From the NCBI GenBank assembly GCA_036397555.1, contig DASWIS010000008.1, positions 372,001 to 436,000 of the forward strand: a stretch of DNA of 64,000 bases. The letters run 5' to 3'. The number at the start of each line of letters is the position of its first letter. Within the stretch, counting starts at the first letter, position 1. The notes below the pieces were generated by a model. That model saw only the letters and a program-made list of their open reading frames with translations. It searched no databases and was not told the origin of the DNA. This stretch comes from Candidatus Zixiibacteriota bacterium (GTDB lineage: Bacteria > Zixibacteria > MSB-5A5 > WJJR01). A program made the translations under genes and the position numbers. Of the stretch, positions 37,871 through 47,002 are shown piece after piece.

Positions 37871-38926
37871 TCAACCAAAGAAGACCGCCGCTTCGTCGAA
37901 GAGCTCGCGTGGAACCGTCTTCGTTCCTTTCGCGACCTCGGCGAGTGAGACTTCGGTAATTCGATTGCCCTGGTAGCTGACCATGTACCCGAATCGTCCT
38001 TCTTCGATCAATCGAACGGCGTGAAGCCCGAAACGCGTGCACAGGTACCGGTCGAAGGCCGTCGGCGAGCCGCCGCGCTGGACATGGCCCAGCATCACCT
38101 CGCGCGACTCGATTCCGGTCCGCTCTTCGATTTCCTGTGCCAATGCCCGCCCGATTCCGCCCAACTTGACGTGTCCGAACGCGTCCTTGCCCTCATCCCG
38201 CGTGACGACATCTTCGTTGGCACGCGGCTCCTTCGATGTGATCTGCGCGCCTTCGGCGACAACGACGATCGAGAAGTCCTTGCCGCCGGCGTGGCGCTTC
38301 TTCAACAGCGAACAGATGTCGTCCATGTCAAAGGGGACCTCCGGCAACAGAATGATATCGGCGCCCCCGGCAATGCCGCCCTCCAGGGCAATCCACCCGG
38401 AGTGTCGTCCCATCACTTCGACGACCATCACGCGTTTGTGCGACTCGCCGGTAGTGCGGACACGGTCGATGGCCTCGACAACTGTGTTCAATGCCGTATC
38501 AAACCCAAAGCAATAGTCGGTGCCCAACAGATCGTTATCGATAGTCTTGGGAACGCCGACCAGGTTGATCCCCCGTCCAGCGAAATTGTAAGCGACCCCC
38601 ATGGTATCCTCGCCGCCGATGGCGACGATTGCATCCAGTCCCAAACTCTTGATCCGCTGCATGGCGGCATTCATCTGTTGATCGTCGTTGGTCGGATTCG
38701 TGCGGGATGTCTTGAGAATCGTCCCGCCCAAGCCGATAATGCCGGACACCTCCGGGAGATTGACCGGTCGCGTCGAACCCTCCGGCAGTAAACCCTTCCA
38801 TCCTTCGAGGATTCCGGTCACACGCCACCCGTTGTGCTTGATCGCCTTGACCACGACCGCGCGGATGACCGCATTGAGTCCCGGGCAGTCACCCCCGCCG
38901 GTCAGAATCCCGATGTGATGAGCCAA
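37871..38926 (-). CDS. pfkA: 6-phosphofructokinase with pyrophosphate-type active-site residues
   Basis: Phosphorylates fructose-6-phosphate. The 351-residue protein is a complete PfkA-family enzyme: GGGDCPGLNAVIR at the phosphoryl-donor site, GGEDTMG at 104-110, PKTIDND at 126-132 with the catalytic Asp, and MGRHSGWIAL further on. At the two positions that separate donors in this family, ATP enzymes such as E. coli PfkA have Gly104, whereas this protein has Asp107 and Lys127. The Asp plus Lys pair is the signature of pyrophosphate-dependent enzymes such as the Amycolatopsis one. The start is TTG 38926 with a strong GGAGGG ribosome-binding site. It is the first gene of the glycolytic operon. 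Donor specificity is inferred, not shown. Confidence 0.93.
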   Translation of the reverse strand: MAHHIGILTGGGDCPGLNAVIRAVVVKAIKHNGWRVTGILEGWKGLLPEGSTRPVNLPEVSGIIGLGGTILKTSRTNPTNDDQQMNAAMQRIKSLGLDAIVAIGGEDTMGVAYNFAGRGINLVGVPKTIDNDLLGTDYCFGFDTALNTVVEAIDRVRTTGESHKRVMVVEVMGRHSGWIALEGGIAGGADIILLPEVPFDMDDICSLLKKRHAGGKDFSIVVVAEGAQITSKEPRANEDVVTRDEGKDAFGHVKLGGIGRALAQEIEERTGIESREVMLGHVQRGGSPTAFDRYLCTRFGLHAVRLIEEGRFGYMVSYQGNRITEVSLAEVAKGTKTVPRELFDEAAVFFG

Positions 38927-38971
38927 TTTCGTCGCCCTCCGTTGATTAAAGCCCGTCCATCAGGGCTGTGA

Positions 38972-38999
38972 AGTATAGCCGATCCCTCGACTAAGTCAA
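38972..38999 (-). promoter_or_regulatory. sigma-70 type promoter of the phosphofructokinase operon
   Basis: On the minus strand TTGACT (38999-38994) and TATACT (38977-38972) are separated by 16 bases, five of six matches to consensus in each box. It lies 45 bases upstream of the pfkA TTG start. A short inverted repeat (AGCCC/GGGCT) follows in the presumed leader. No operator can be recognised. Confidence 0.7.
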
Positions 39000-39196
39000 G
39001 TCGGCCCATCGTTGCAACGACTTTGGGCCGTTACGGTTCCGCCTCCGCAGGCATACGCGTGGCATTCCCGCCGACAGCCGTTCCTTCGGCCAAAAACCCC
39101 TTTATTGGTCGATCAGCAATCGGTAATATGCTCGACCCACGCTATGGATGGGCAGGCAGCCCGTCGGGCGGACTGCATTACGGTACACGATTAACC

Positions 39197-40186
39197 ATGA
39201 TCAGCGTCATTATTCCCGCCGCAGGCGTCGGCACTCGGCTGCGGCCACACACTCATGCGATGCCGAAGGCGTTGCTGCCGGTCGCGGGGCAGCCCATTCT
39301 GGGCCATATCCTCGATCGTCTCGCTGATTTGCCCGAACTCGGCGCTGTGCGTGTGGTGATTGGGTTCAGGGGCGACCAGGTCGAACAATACTGCCGAACA
39401 AACTTTGACTATGAATTTCGGTTTGTCTGGCAGCAGCAACAACGAGGGCTGGGCCATGCGATCCACCTGGCGTTGGCCGATATTCCCGACCGCGACCAGG
39501 TCATCGTGATTCTGGGAGATACAATACTTGAAGTCGATCTGGCGGCATTTCTGAAATCCGGCGCGAACGTACTCGGTGTCAAGGCAGTCGATGATCCGCG
39601 ACGATTTGGCGTGGTTGAGCTCAACAGCGATGGCACATCAGTCAAGCGCGTCGTCGAAAAGCCGACTGTCCCGCCCTCCCGCCTTGCCGTCGTTGGACTC
39701 TATGCCATTGCCGACACGGCCCGTTTGCGTTCGGCCCTCGACCGAGTCGTCGCCGAGAATGAGACGACCGCGGGCGAAATTCAAATGACCGATGCCCTGC
39801 AATACCTGATCGAGAGCGGCGGTAGTCTGCGCGCCGCAACGGTTGACGGCTGGTTTGATTGCGGCAAATTCGAGACTCTGCTTCAGACCAACAGGTACCT
39901 GCTGGACAAACTGGCGACGCGATACGATATCAACGGGTCCGTGGTCGTATCGCCCTGCTATATTGCGCCGACGGCCGTCATCGAGCGCTGCGTGATCGGC
40001 CCGCATGTCGCCATTGGGCGGGGAGCTACGATCACAGACAGCGTGATCGCAGACTCGATCGTCGACGAGAATGCCCAAGTCTTCCGATCGGTATTGCGCG
40101 AGTCGATCATCGGCGCCGGGGCGGTCGTCAACGGCCGAGCGCAGCGCTTGAACATCGGCGGAGAATCGGGAGTCGCGCTCACGTAA
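39197..40186 (+). CDS. sugar-1-phosphate nucleotidyltransferase with C-terminal beta-helix
   Basis: Makes a nucleotide sugar from a sugar-1-phosphate and an NTP. From ATG 39197 the 329-residue protein begins [17 protein letters not shown], the glycine-rich nucleotide loop, followed by the [12 protein letters not shown] Lys region and the metal Asp in [11 protein letters not shown]. After the catalytic domain (1-235) the C-terminal part (about 245-325) shows hexapeptide-type left-handed beta-helix turns ([19 protein letters not shown]). This resembles glucose-1-phosphate thymidylyltransferase-like enzymes of archaeal type. Upstream in-frame starts would add 58 unlikely residues. It is divergent from pfkA and precedes metK by 38 bp. 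Substrate sugar and base are not determined. Confidence 0.85.
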   Translation: MISVIIPAAGVGTRLRPHTHAMPKALLPVAGQPILGHILDRLADLPELGAVRVVIGFRGDQVEQYCRTNFDYEFRFVWQQQQRGLGHAIHLALADIPDRDQVIVILGDTILEVDLAAFLKSGANVLGVKAVDDPRRFGVVELNSDGTSVKRVVEKPTVPPSRLAVVGLYAIADTARLRSALDRVVAENETTAGEIQMTDALQYLIESGGSLRAATVDGWFDCGKFETLLQTNRYLLDKLATRYDINGSVVVSPCYIAPTAVIERCVIGPHVAIGRGATITDSVIADSIVDENAQVFRSVLRESIIGAGAVVNGRAQRLNIGGESGVALT

Positions 40187-40224
40187 CGGGCATTCTTGAC
40201 TGCGTTAGAAAAACTGAGGAGTCC

Positions 40225-41379
40225 ATGGTCAAAGACTTTGTGTTTACATCGGAATCGGTCACCGAGGGACATCCCGACAAGGTGTGCGACCAGATTTCGG
40301 ATGCTGTCCTTGATGAAGTTCTGCGTCAGGATCCCAATGGACGCGTCGCCTGCGAGACGTTCGTGACTGTGGGAATGTTGATCGTCGGCGGGGAAATTAC
40401 CACCAACGCGTCGATCGATGTTCACAAGCTGGCACGAGACGTTGTCCGCAGCGTCGGCTATGTCGACGGCGGCTTCAATTACAAAAGCTGCGCCGTGCTC
40501 AATGCCATCGGCCCGCAGTCGCCCGATATCAGCCAGGGTGTGGATACCGGCGGCGCGGGCGACCAGGGGCTCATGGTCGGTTATGCGTGCCGCGAGACCC
40601 CCGAACTGATGCCGCTGCCGATCATGCTGGCGCATCATCTGACTCGGCGATTGGCCACCGCCCGTAAGGAAAAGTTGCTGCCCTACCTGGGACCCGACGG
40701 CAAGTCACAGGTCACCGTCGAGTATCGCGACAGCAAACCGGCGCGCGTCGATACGGTCGTGGTCTCCACGCAACACAACGAATCGATCCTCGATTCCACG
40801 GGACAGAAAATCACCGATCGGGCGCGCAACGAAATCATTGAGACAATCATCAAACCGGTGATCGACCCCTTCCTTCTCGATGAGAAGACGACCTACTTCG
40901 TTAATCCGACCGGCAAGTTTGTCGTCGGCGGCCCGCAATCGGACACCGGTATGACCGGCCGCAAGATCATCGTCGACACCTACGGGGGCATGGCCCCGCA
41001 CGGCGGCGGCGCATTCTCCGGCAAGGACCCGACCAAGGTCGACCGCTCGGCTTCGTACATGGCACGCTACATTGCCAAAAACATCGTCGCCGCCGGCTTG
41101 GCCGACTACTGCACCGTGCAACTGGCATACGCGATCGGTATCGCGCAGCCGGTGTCGGTTATGGTCTATGGTCACGGCACCGAAAAGTACCCGGGGAGGC
41201 GACTCTCCGATCTGGTCCGCAAACATTTTGACTTGACACCGCGCGCCATCATGGATCATCTGAAATTGCGACGGCCGATCTATCGACCGACCGCTGCTTA
41301 CGGCCATTTCGGACGCACGGAAGAGACATTCACCTGGGAGCGCACCGACAAAGCGGACGTGTTGGCCCAGGACGCATAA
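40225..41379 (+). CDS. metK: S-adenosylmethionine synthetase
   Basis: Makes S-adenosylmethionine from methionine and ATP. ATG 40225 follows a GAGGAG ribosome-binding site and gives 384 aa of normal length. Family motifs are intact: [17 protein letters not shown] at the N-terminus, [12 protein letters not shown], the acidic loop [20 protein letters not shown] with [10 protein letters not shown], and C-terminal HFGR. No S-adenosylmethionine riboswitch fits in the 38-bp gap upstream. It is followed 15 bp later by ahcY, making a methyl-cycle pair. Confidence 0.97.
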   Translation: MVKDFVFTSESVTEGHPDKVCDQISDAVLDEVLRQDPNGRVACETFVTVGMLIVGGEITTNASIDVHKLARDVVRSVGYVDGGFNYKSCAVLNAIGPQSPDISQGVDTGGAGDQGLMVGYACRETPELMPLPIMLAHHLTRRLATARKEKLLPYLGPDGKSQVTVEYRDSKPARVDTVVVSTQHNESILDSTGQKITDRARNEIIETIIKPVIDPFLLDEKTTYFVNPTGKFVVGGPQSDTGMTGRKIIVDTYGGMAPHGGGAFSGKDPTKVDRSASYMARYIAKNIVAAGLADYCTVQLAYAIGIAQPVSVMVYGHGTEKYPGRRLSDLVRKHFDLTPRAIMDHLKLRRPIYRPTAAYGHFGRTEETFTWERTDKADVLAQDA

Positions 41380-41394
41380 GAGCGAGGACGAACA

Positions 41395-42648
41395 ATGGAC
41401 CACGATATCAAAGACATCACGTTGGCGGATGCGGGCCGGTTGCGCATCGAATGGGCCGAAAAGAACATGCCGGTGCTGCGCCTCATCCGCGAGCGCTTCG
41501 CCAGAGAGAAGCCGTTGCGCGGCGTCAAAGTCGCCTGCTGCCTGCACGTGACGACCGAAACCGCCAATCTGATGGAAACCCTCAAGGCCGGGGGCGCGGA
41601 ACTGCGTCTGTGTGGCTCCAATCCGCTTTCGACGCAGGACGATGTCGCCGCGTCGCTGGTCAAACACACCAGGATCGGTGTCTTTGCCGTGCGCGGTGAG
41701 GACAACAAGAGGTATTACGCGCACATCGCCGCGGTCCTCGCGAACAAACCCAATGTGACCATCGACGACGGCGCCGACCTGGTCAGTGAGCTGCATCGCA
41801 GCAAGAACGGCACCGGTGACATCTGGGCCGGATTGGAGGAGACGACCACCGGCGTCGTGCGCCTTCGCGCGATGGAACATGAAGGGGTCCTCAAATACCC
41901 GGTTCTGGCAGTCAACGATTCGGAGACGAAGCACTTCTTTGACAACCGCTATGGCACCGGCCAGTCGACCATCGACGGGATCATCCGCGCCACCAATCAT
42001 CTCATGGCGGGATCGCGTTTCGTCGTCGTCGGTTACGGCTGGTGTGGCCGCGGCGTTACCACTCGGGCACGCGGAATGGGCGCCGAGGTCATCGTCTGCG
42101 AGGTGGAACCGGTCAAGGCGCTCGAAGCGGTGATGGACGGACTCCGCGTCATGCCATTGGCACAGGCGGCCAAAGTCGGTGATGTCTTTGTGACATTGAC
42201 CGGCAATTGCGCGGTGATCCGCAAAGAGCATTTCGTCAAGATGAAAGACGGCGCCGTGGTCGCCAATTCCGGCCATTTCAACGTCGAGATCGACATCGAG
42301 GCGCTGGAAAAGCTCTCGGTGAAGAAACGCCACATCCGCCATGAGGTTGTCGAGTATCAACTGAAGGACGGACGGCGCATTCATCTGCTCGGTGAGGGAC
42401 GGCTGATCAATCTCGCGGCCGCGGAAGGACACCCGGCGATGGTGATGGACATGTCCTTCGCCAACCAGGCCCTGGGTGCCGAATACATCGTGAAGAATCG
42501 ACGCAAACTGCCGCAGGGCGTGTTCTCCATTCCCAAACGGATCGACAAGGACATCGCGCGCCTTAAACTCAAGTCGATGGGCGTCAAGATCGACCTGCTG
42601 ACTCCTGCGCAGCGCAAATATCTCTCCGAGTGGCGCGTGGGGACTTAA
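41395..42648 (+). CDS. ahcY: adenosylhomocysteinase, short archaeal/Thermotoga-like form
   Basis: Hydrolyses S-adenosylhomocysteine to adenosine and homocysteine, clearing the product of methylation reactions. The 417-residue protein has the substrate-side [16 protein letters not shown], the [18 protein letters not shown] segment and the NAD-binding [12 protein letters not shown]. Compared with long bacterial and eukaryotic enzymes it lacks the internal insertion and the C-terminal Lys/Tyr extension, ending at EWRVGT. It therefore belongs to the short type seen in archaea and Thermotoga. Some enzymes of that type prefer S-inosylhomocysteine, so the true substrate deserves care. Coupled to metK. 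Confidence 0.93.
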   Translation: MDHDIKDITLADAGRLRIEWAEKNMPVLRLIRERFAREKPLRGVKVACCLHVTTETANLMETLKAGGAELRLCGSNPLSTQDDVAASLVKHTRIGVFAVRGEDNKRYYAHIAAVLANKPNVTIDDGADLVSELHRSKNGTGDIWAGLEETTTGVVRLRAMEHEGVLKYPVLAVNDSETKHFFDNRYGTGQSTIDGIIRATNHLMAGSRFVVVGYGWCGRGVTTRARGMGAEVIVCEVEPVKALEAVMDGLRVMPLAQAAKVGDVFVTLTGNCAVIRKEHFVKMKDGAVVANSGHFNVEIDIEALEKLSVKKRHIRHEVVEYQLKDGRRIHLLGEGRLINLAAAEGHPAMVMDMSFANQALGAEYIVKNRRKLPQGVFSIPKRIDKDIARLKLKSMGVKIDLLTPAQRKYLSEWRVGT

Positions 42649-42660
42649 TCCTCACCCGAC

Positions 42661-43374
42661 ATGAACTGTTCCCGCTTCAAAGCGCTCATGTTCGACTGCT
42701 ATGGCACCCTGATCGACTGGGAGACGGGTATTCTCAATGCCTTGCGGCCATGGGTGCGCTGCTTGGGCCGTGATGTTACCGACAGGGAGTTGCTCGACAC
42801 GTTTGCGCAGGTCGAACCCGAATGTGAACAGGCGACTCCTTTCGCGCTCTATTCCAATGTACTCCGTTCGGTTCACAGACAGATCGCCGATCGTCACGGT
42901 GTCCCGCAAGACGATTCGGCGGCGGACGCATTCGCCCGGTCGGTTGGCGACTGGCCGCCCTTTCCCGACACGACCGAGGCGCTGCGACGTCTCCGATCAC
43001 GGTTCAAGTTGGTCATTGTCTCCAATGTCGACCGCGCCTCCTTCCAGCGAACGCAGGCGCGGCTGGGGGTGGCATTCGACGCCGTAGTGACGGCCGAGGA
43101 CGTCGGCGCATACAAGCCCGATCACCGCATGTTCGAGCGCGCGTTCGAAGTCCTCGGCACGCTGGGGGTCGCGCGCTCAGAGATTCTGCATGTCGCGCAG
43201 AGTCTTTTCCACGACCACATTCCGGCCAAGGCGCTGGGAATGACAACCTGCTGGGTGAAGCGAGAAAAGCCGGGAGCGCAAGGCAGCGCGGTTCAGGTCC
43301 CGCCGGAGAATGTCCGTCCGGACTACACGGTCGAAGACATGGCATCTGCCGCCGACCTGCTGTTGTCGGCGTAG
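42661..43374 (+). CDS. HAD-superfamily hydrolase, haloacid dehalogenase type II-like
   Basis: A 237-residue HAD phosphatase-fold protein. Motif I is FDCYGTLIDWE with the nucleophilic Asp, motif II is VIVSNVDRASF, the Lys motif is AYKPDHRMFERAF and motif III lies around ILHVAQSLFHDHIPAK. The alpha-helical cap inserted after motif I and the HVAQS-like phrase are those of the type II haloacid dehalogenase-like group. Many such proteins are really small-metabolite phosphatases. It begins 12 bp after ahcY, so it may clean up a metabolite of the methyl cycle, but that is only an inference from position. Confidence 0.85.
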   Translation: MNCSRFKALMFDCYGTLIDWETGILNALRPWVRCLGRDVTDRELLDTFAQVEPECEQATPFALYSNVLRSVHRQIADRHGVPQDDSAADAFARSVGDWPPFPDTTEALRRLRSRFKLVIVSNVDRASFQRTQARLGVAFDAVVTAEDVGAYKPDHRMFERAFEVLGTLGVARSEILHVAQSLFHDHIPAKALGMTTCWVKREKPGAQGSAVQVPPENVRPDYTVEDMASAADLLLSA

Positions 43375-43490
43375 TCACCCAGGCATTCGGAACGCAACTT
43401 CTTCTTGTCGAAAGCGTCTCTTTAGACGACAATTGCCGCGATGGAATTGAACATCCGCCCCGTACCAACGGGCAGGGGAAGGTTGGCAAT

Positions 43491-44060
43491 ATGCTGGGAC
43501 TGTTGATTATCGTCGGGTTGATCGTCGCGCTCATCCTCTGGGTCGTGTCGATCTACAATGGTCTCGTCAAGCTGCGTGTCGGGTCGGAAAACGCCTGGTC
43601 GGACATCGACGTCCAGCTCAAGCGCCGCTACGAACTGATTCCCAACCTTGTCGAGACCGTCAAGGGGTATGCCACGCACGAGCGTAAGACGTTCGAGGAT
43701 GTCACTGCCGCGCGCACACGGGCGATGGCGGCCCAGGGTCCCGCCGAAAAGGCCCAGGCCGAGGGAATGCTGACCAGCGCGCTGAAGTCTCTGTTTGCCG
43801 TTGCGGAGGCGTACCCCGAACTGCGCGCGACCGAAAACTTCCAGCAACTGCAGAAGTCACTCAACGAACTGGAAGATTACATTCAGAGCGCGCGCCGTTA
43901 CTACAACGCAGTCGTGCGCGACCTCAACACGCGTATCCAGCAGTTCCCGTCGAATCTCGTCGCGCGCCAGTTCGGTTTTACCGAGCGCGAATTCTTCGAA
44001 CTGGGAGCCGAGGCCGAACGCACGGTGCCCAAGGTCGACTTCGGTGTCGGCGCGGCCTGA
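43491..44060 (+). CDS. lemA: LemA family protein
   Basis: A 189-residue LemA-type protein: one N-terminal membrane helix (LLIIVGLIVALILWVVSIYNGLV) followed by a long helical bundle with the family phrases AWSDIDVQLKRRYELIPNLVETVKGY split over residues 35-60, and ATENFQQLQKSLNELED. A GGGGAAGG ribosome-binding site precedes the ATG at 43491. The gene is paired with a DUF2207 gene 17 bp downstream, a common arrangement in bacteria. Biochemical role of LemA is not established; an envelope-associated role is likely. Confidence 0.94.
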   Translation: MLGLLIIVGLIVALILWVVSIYNGLVKLRVGSENAWSDIDVQLKRRYELIPNLVETVKGYATHERKTFEDVTAARTRAMAAQGPAEKAQAEGMLTSALKSLFAVAEAYPELRATENFQQLQKSLNELEDYIQSARRYYNAVVRDLNTRIQQFPSNLVARQFGFTEREFFELGAEAERTVPKVDFGVGAA

Positions 44061-44077
44061 CCGCGAAACGGGGGGGA

Positions 44078-45832
44078 ATGCGCATCGTGGGTTCGTCGCG
44101 GTCTGTGTTGCTGACAGCGATCGTGTTATTGCTGGCAGTGCCGACTGCTGCGCCGGCGCGGTCGCTGGTCATCGAGTCGTTTCATTCCGACATCCGCATC
44201 AGCGAAAGCGGCCAGATTCTGGTCACCGAGACGCTGCGGCCGCGATTCGAGGGCTCCTACAACGGCATCTACCGCACCATCCCGGTCGTCTACCGCACGC
44301 CGCAGGGATTCAATTATTCGCTGAAGCTCTATGACATCCAGGCGCAGGACGCCGACGGCGACGATTTGCGCATCGAAACCGAGCGCGACGGGCACTACCT
44401 GAAGATCAAAATCTGGGTGCCGGGCGCGCGCGACGCGACACGCACGGTCAAGCTCAGCTATATCGCCCGCAACGCCCTGCAGTTCTTCGACGATCACGAC
44501 GAGTTGTACTGGAACATCACCGGCGACGAGTGGGATGTGCCGATTCTGGGTGCTTCGGCAAAAATCACCCTGCCGCTCGGCGTGACCGGCCTGAAGGCGC
44601 TCGCTTACACCGGCGCGTATGGCTCGCGCGCATCGGATGCCGCAGTCGACGTCTCCGGATACTCGGTGCAGATGGCAACGACAAAGAGCTTGTCGTTCCG
44701 CGAAGGGCTGACCGCCGTCGTCGGCTGGGACAAGGGCTTGGTGAGCGAACCGACGATCCTCGACAAGACTCAAGACCTTTTGGCCGCGAATTGGCCCCTG
44801 TTCATCCAACTTTTGGTTTTCCCTTTCATGTACTGGGTCTGGTCGGTGCGCGGACGCGACCCTTCGCTGTTGCCGATCACGACCCAATACGAGCCCCCCG
44901 ACGGTCTCACAGTCGCCGAAGTCGGCACGCTCATCGACAATTCCCCCGACATGCGCGACATCACTGCGACGCTCATCGACCTGGCGGTCAAGGGTTACAT
45001 CGTGATCGGCGAGACCAAAGAATCGAAGCTGCTGGGGCTGGTCTCCGACGACAGTTACAAGTTTCGCATGGGAGAGAAGAAAACCGACGAGTGGGTCAAG
45101 CTCGAAGGACACGAGTGGTCGCTGATGACCGCACTATTTTCGCAGGGCGGACGCGACGGTGTCGATCTCTTCGAGCTCAAGAACGAGTTCTACCGCAACA
45201 TTCCCGAAATCAAAGAGCGCGTCTTCGGCGGGCTGATGCGACGCGGCTACTACACCGGCCGTCCCGATCGTGTGCGCACCAAGTGGCTGGGTACCGCCGG
45301 TGTCACCGGTTTCATCCTGGCGTTCGGGGGAGTCGCGCTGGAGCACAGTCTGGGTGTCGCCCCGGCGGCGGCGATGGCGGCGGGAATCCTGACCGGACTG
45401 ATCATCGCCGGATTCGGCTGGTTCATGCCCGCACGGACCATCCGCGGCACGCGCGCGCTGGAAAAGATCATGGGCTTTCAGGAGTTCCTGGAACGCGTCG
45501 AGAAGGACCGTCTCGAACGCATGGGCCGCACGCCCGATCTGTTCGAACGCTACCTGCCGTATGCCGTCGCGCTCGGTGTCGAAAACAAATGGACCGATGC
45601 TTTCGGCGATGTCTACACGCAGCCGCCCAAGTGGTATCAGGGCACCTGGACCCCCGGCGCAGGCCGCTTCGCCTTCCATCCCGCGCTGCTGACCGCCAAT
45701 CTCGGTCGCATGTGCGACCGCGCCGGAAGCGTCATGTCATCGGCCCCGCGTGGCCGCGGCGGCTCGGGCTTCAGCGGCGGCGGCGGTTTCTCCGGAGGTG
45801 GCGGAGGCGGCGGCGGCGGCGGAGGGTTTTGA
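44078..45832 (+). CDS. DUF2207 domain membrane protein with Gly-rich tail
   Basis: A 584-residue envelope protein. After a signal peptide (SVLLTAIVLLLAVPTAAPA), the DUF2207 extracytoplasmic domain spans about 28-220 (SFHSDIRISESGQILVTETL is typical). A membrane helix at about 240-260 (WPLFIQLLVFPFMYWVW), a cytoplasmic part, a pair of helices at about 408-450, and a final Ser/Gly-rich tail (GFSGGGGFSGGGGGG and more) follow. LemA-DUF2207 pairs are common, but their function is unknown. The ribosome-binding site is a run of G residues. The tail ends just before a palindromic repeat. Confidence 0.9.
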   Translation: MRIVGSSRSVLLTAIVLLLAVPTAAPARSLVIESFHSDIRISESGQILVTETLRPRFEGSYNGIYRTIPVVYRTPQGFNYSLKLYDIQAQDADGDDLRIETERDGHYLKIKIWVPGARDATRTVKLSYIARNALQFFDDHDELYWNITGDEWDVPILGASAKITLPLGVTGLKALAYTGAYGSRASDAAVDVSGYSVQMATTKSLSFREGLTAVVGWDKGLVSEPTILDKTQDLLAANWPLFIQLLVFPFMYWVWSVRGRDPSLLPITTQYEPPDGLTVAEVGTLIDNSPDMRDITATLIDLAVKGYIVIGETKESKLLGLVSDDSYKFRMGEKKTDEWVKLEGHEWSLMTALFSQGGRDGVDLFELKNEFYRNIPEIKERVFGGLMRRGYYTGRPDRVRTKWLGTAGVTGFILAFGGVALEHSLGVAPAAAMAAGILTGLIIAGFGWFMPARTIRGTRALEKIMGFQEFLERVEKDRLERMGRTPDLFERYLPYAVALGVENKWTDAFGDVYTQPPKWYQGTWTPGAGRFAFHPALLTANLGRMCDRAGSVMSSAPRGRGGSGFSGGGGFSGGGGGGGGGGGF

Positions 45833-45840
45833 GATTTTGC

Positions 45841-45916
45841 CTTTGGGAGGGCGAGGCTTCCGCCGAGCCTGCTCTCCAGCGCCGTTCAGGCTCAGCAAAG
45901 CTTCGCCTTCCCAAAG
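45841..45916. repeat. palindromic repeat element filling a convergent intergenic gap
   Basis: Two imperfect inverted arms of about 30 bp, 45841-45871 (starting CTTTGGGAGGGCGAGG) and 45887-45916 (ending CGCCTTCCCAAAG), are separated by about 15 bp. The element begins 8 bases after the DUF2207 stop and touches the lptG stop. Similar GC-rich palindromes occur as dispersed repeats in other metagenomic genomes, to my knowledge. It may also serve as a bidirectional terminator. Only one copy is seen in this window. Confidence 0.75.
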
Positions 45917-47002
45917 CTACTTCCTCACCAACGCCAGAATCACAACGCCGAAGACCAGCGCTATCACGTTCGGCCCCCACGCGGCGAGCCACGGTTCGAG
46001 TTCGCCATTGTGGCCAAGTGAGCGGAAGACTTCGTAGAGCACGCGCACCACAAACGTAATCATCATGGCGATGCCGAAGTTCAGCGCCATGCCGGTCTGC
46101 CTGGTGCGTGAGGCGATGGGAAACCCGATCAGGATGACGATGAGGTTGATGAAGGGAAATGCCAATCGCAACGCCAGCTCGGTTTCTTCGGTGGAGGTTT
46201 CATTTCCTGCGCGCCGCAAGCTGACGATGGCGGCCTGCAACTGCCCGTAACGCAGTTGATTCGCCACGACGCGTTTGCGCACCATATCCTCGGGCGTCTC
46301 GGTCCATTCCGGAAACGGCATCACCTCGACCATCGCATATTGCACCGCCGAATCGGCGCGCTCCGAAAAGATGCGATGTTCGACCGCGGTGCCGACCCAG
46401 CCGTCGCCGGTGTACTTGACTTCCTTCGCTTCGATCGATTCGACGAGGCGCCCATCACGCATGGTCTGCACGGAGACATGAACGCCGGTATTGGATCGAG
46501 TGTTGAATGTCTTGAAGAAGTACACCCGTCCGCCGCCGCCGCTGACGAAGAGATCTTTGAGAAGCATCTCCGGCTGTTGGGAGCGGCCCCGGATGTACAG
46601 CCCGCGCATCTCGCCGCGCCGGGTCTCGAATTCCGGATACACGGTCTCACCGACAACAAACACTCCGGCCACGACGAGCAATCCCATCGACAGAAACGGA
46701 ATCGCCAGCCGCCACAGTGACAACCCGGCGGCGCGCATCGCGAGCAGCTCATTGCGCTTGGCGAGAAACCCGACGGCAAACAACGTGGCCAGCAGCACTC
46801 CGATGGGCATGATCAGGATGACGATGTACGGCGAGTAGAAGTAGTAGTACAGCGCAATCGATGCGGCCGGAACATCCTTATCGATAAACTTGTCGAGGTT
46901 CTCCACCAGATCGACGATCAGGAAAACGGCCCAGAACGCGGTGATCGCCCACGCGAGATTGAAGAAGAACTTTCCGATCAGGTAGCGATCGATGCGTTTC
47001 AT
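45917..47002 (-). CDS. lptG: lipopolysaccharide export permease LptG
   Basis: Inner-membrane permease of the LptB2FG exporter that extracts lipopolysaccharide and sends it to the outer membrane. The 361-residue protein has the family layout: helices at the N-terminus (IGKFFFNLAWAITAFWAVFLIVDLVENL), the RNELLAMRAAGLS coupling-helix region that contacts LptB, a periplasmic beta-jellyroll at about 130-265, and a last set of helices including LILIGFPIAS. It overlaps lptF by four bases. The order lptF then lptG matches the usual operon. Its stop codon abuts a palindromic repeat. Confidence 0.92.
   Translation of the reverse strand: MKRIDRYLIGKFFFNLAWAITAFWAVFLIVDLVENLDKFIDKDVPAASIALYYYFYSPYIVILIMPIGVLLATLFAVGFLAKRNELLAMRAAGLSLWRLAIPFLSMGLLVVAGVFVVGETVYPEFETRRGEMRGLYIRGRSQQPEMLLKDLFVSGGGGRVYFFKTFNTRSNTGVHVSVQTMRDGRLVESIEAKEVKYTGDGWVGTAVEHRIFSERADSAVQYAMVEVMPFPEWTETPEDMVRKRVVANQLRYGQLQAAIVSLRRAGNETSTEETELALRLAFPFINLIVILIGFPIASRTRQTGMALNFGIAMMITFVVRVLYEVFRSLGHNGELEPWLAAWGPNVIALVFGVVILALVRK

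Noticed and set aside
40187-40224. S-adenosylmethionine riboswitch ahead of metK
   Set aside because: The gap is only 38 bp, too short for any known aptamer, and shows just a ribosome-binding site.
40705-42432. 575-codon open frame on the minus strand opposite metK and ahcY
   Set aside because: It is the mirror of two highly conserved enzymes in GC-rich DNA. Its translation is rich in Arg, Asp and His with no recognisable domain.
44530-46059. 509-codon open frame on the plus strand in another frame of the DUF2207 gene
   Set aside because: Extremely Arg-rich out-of-frame translation that runs through the palindromic repeat; the overlapping DUF2207 frame is clearly real.
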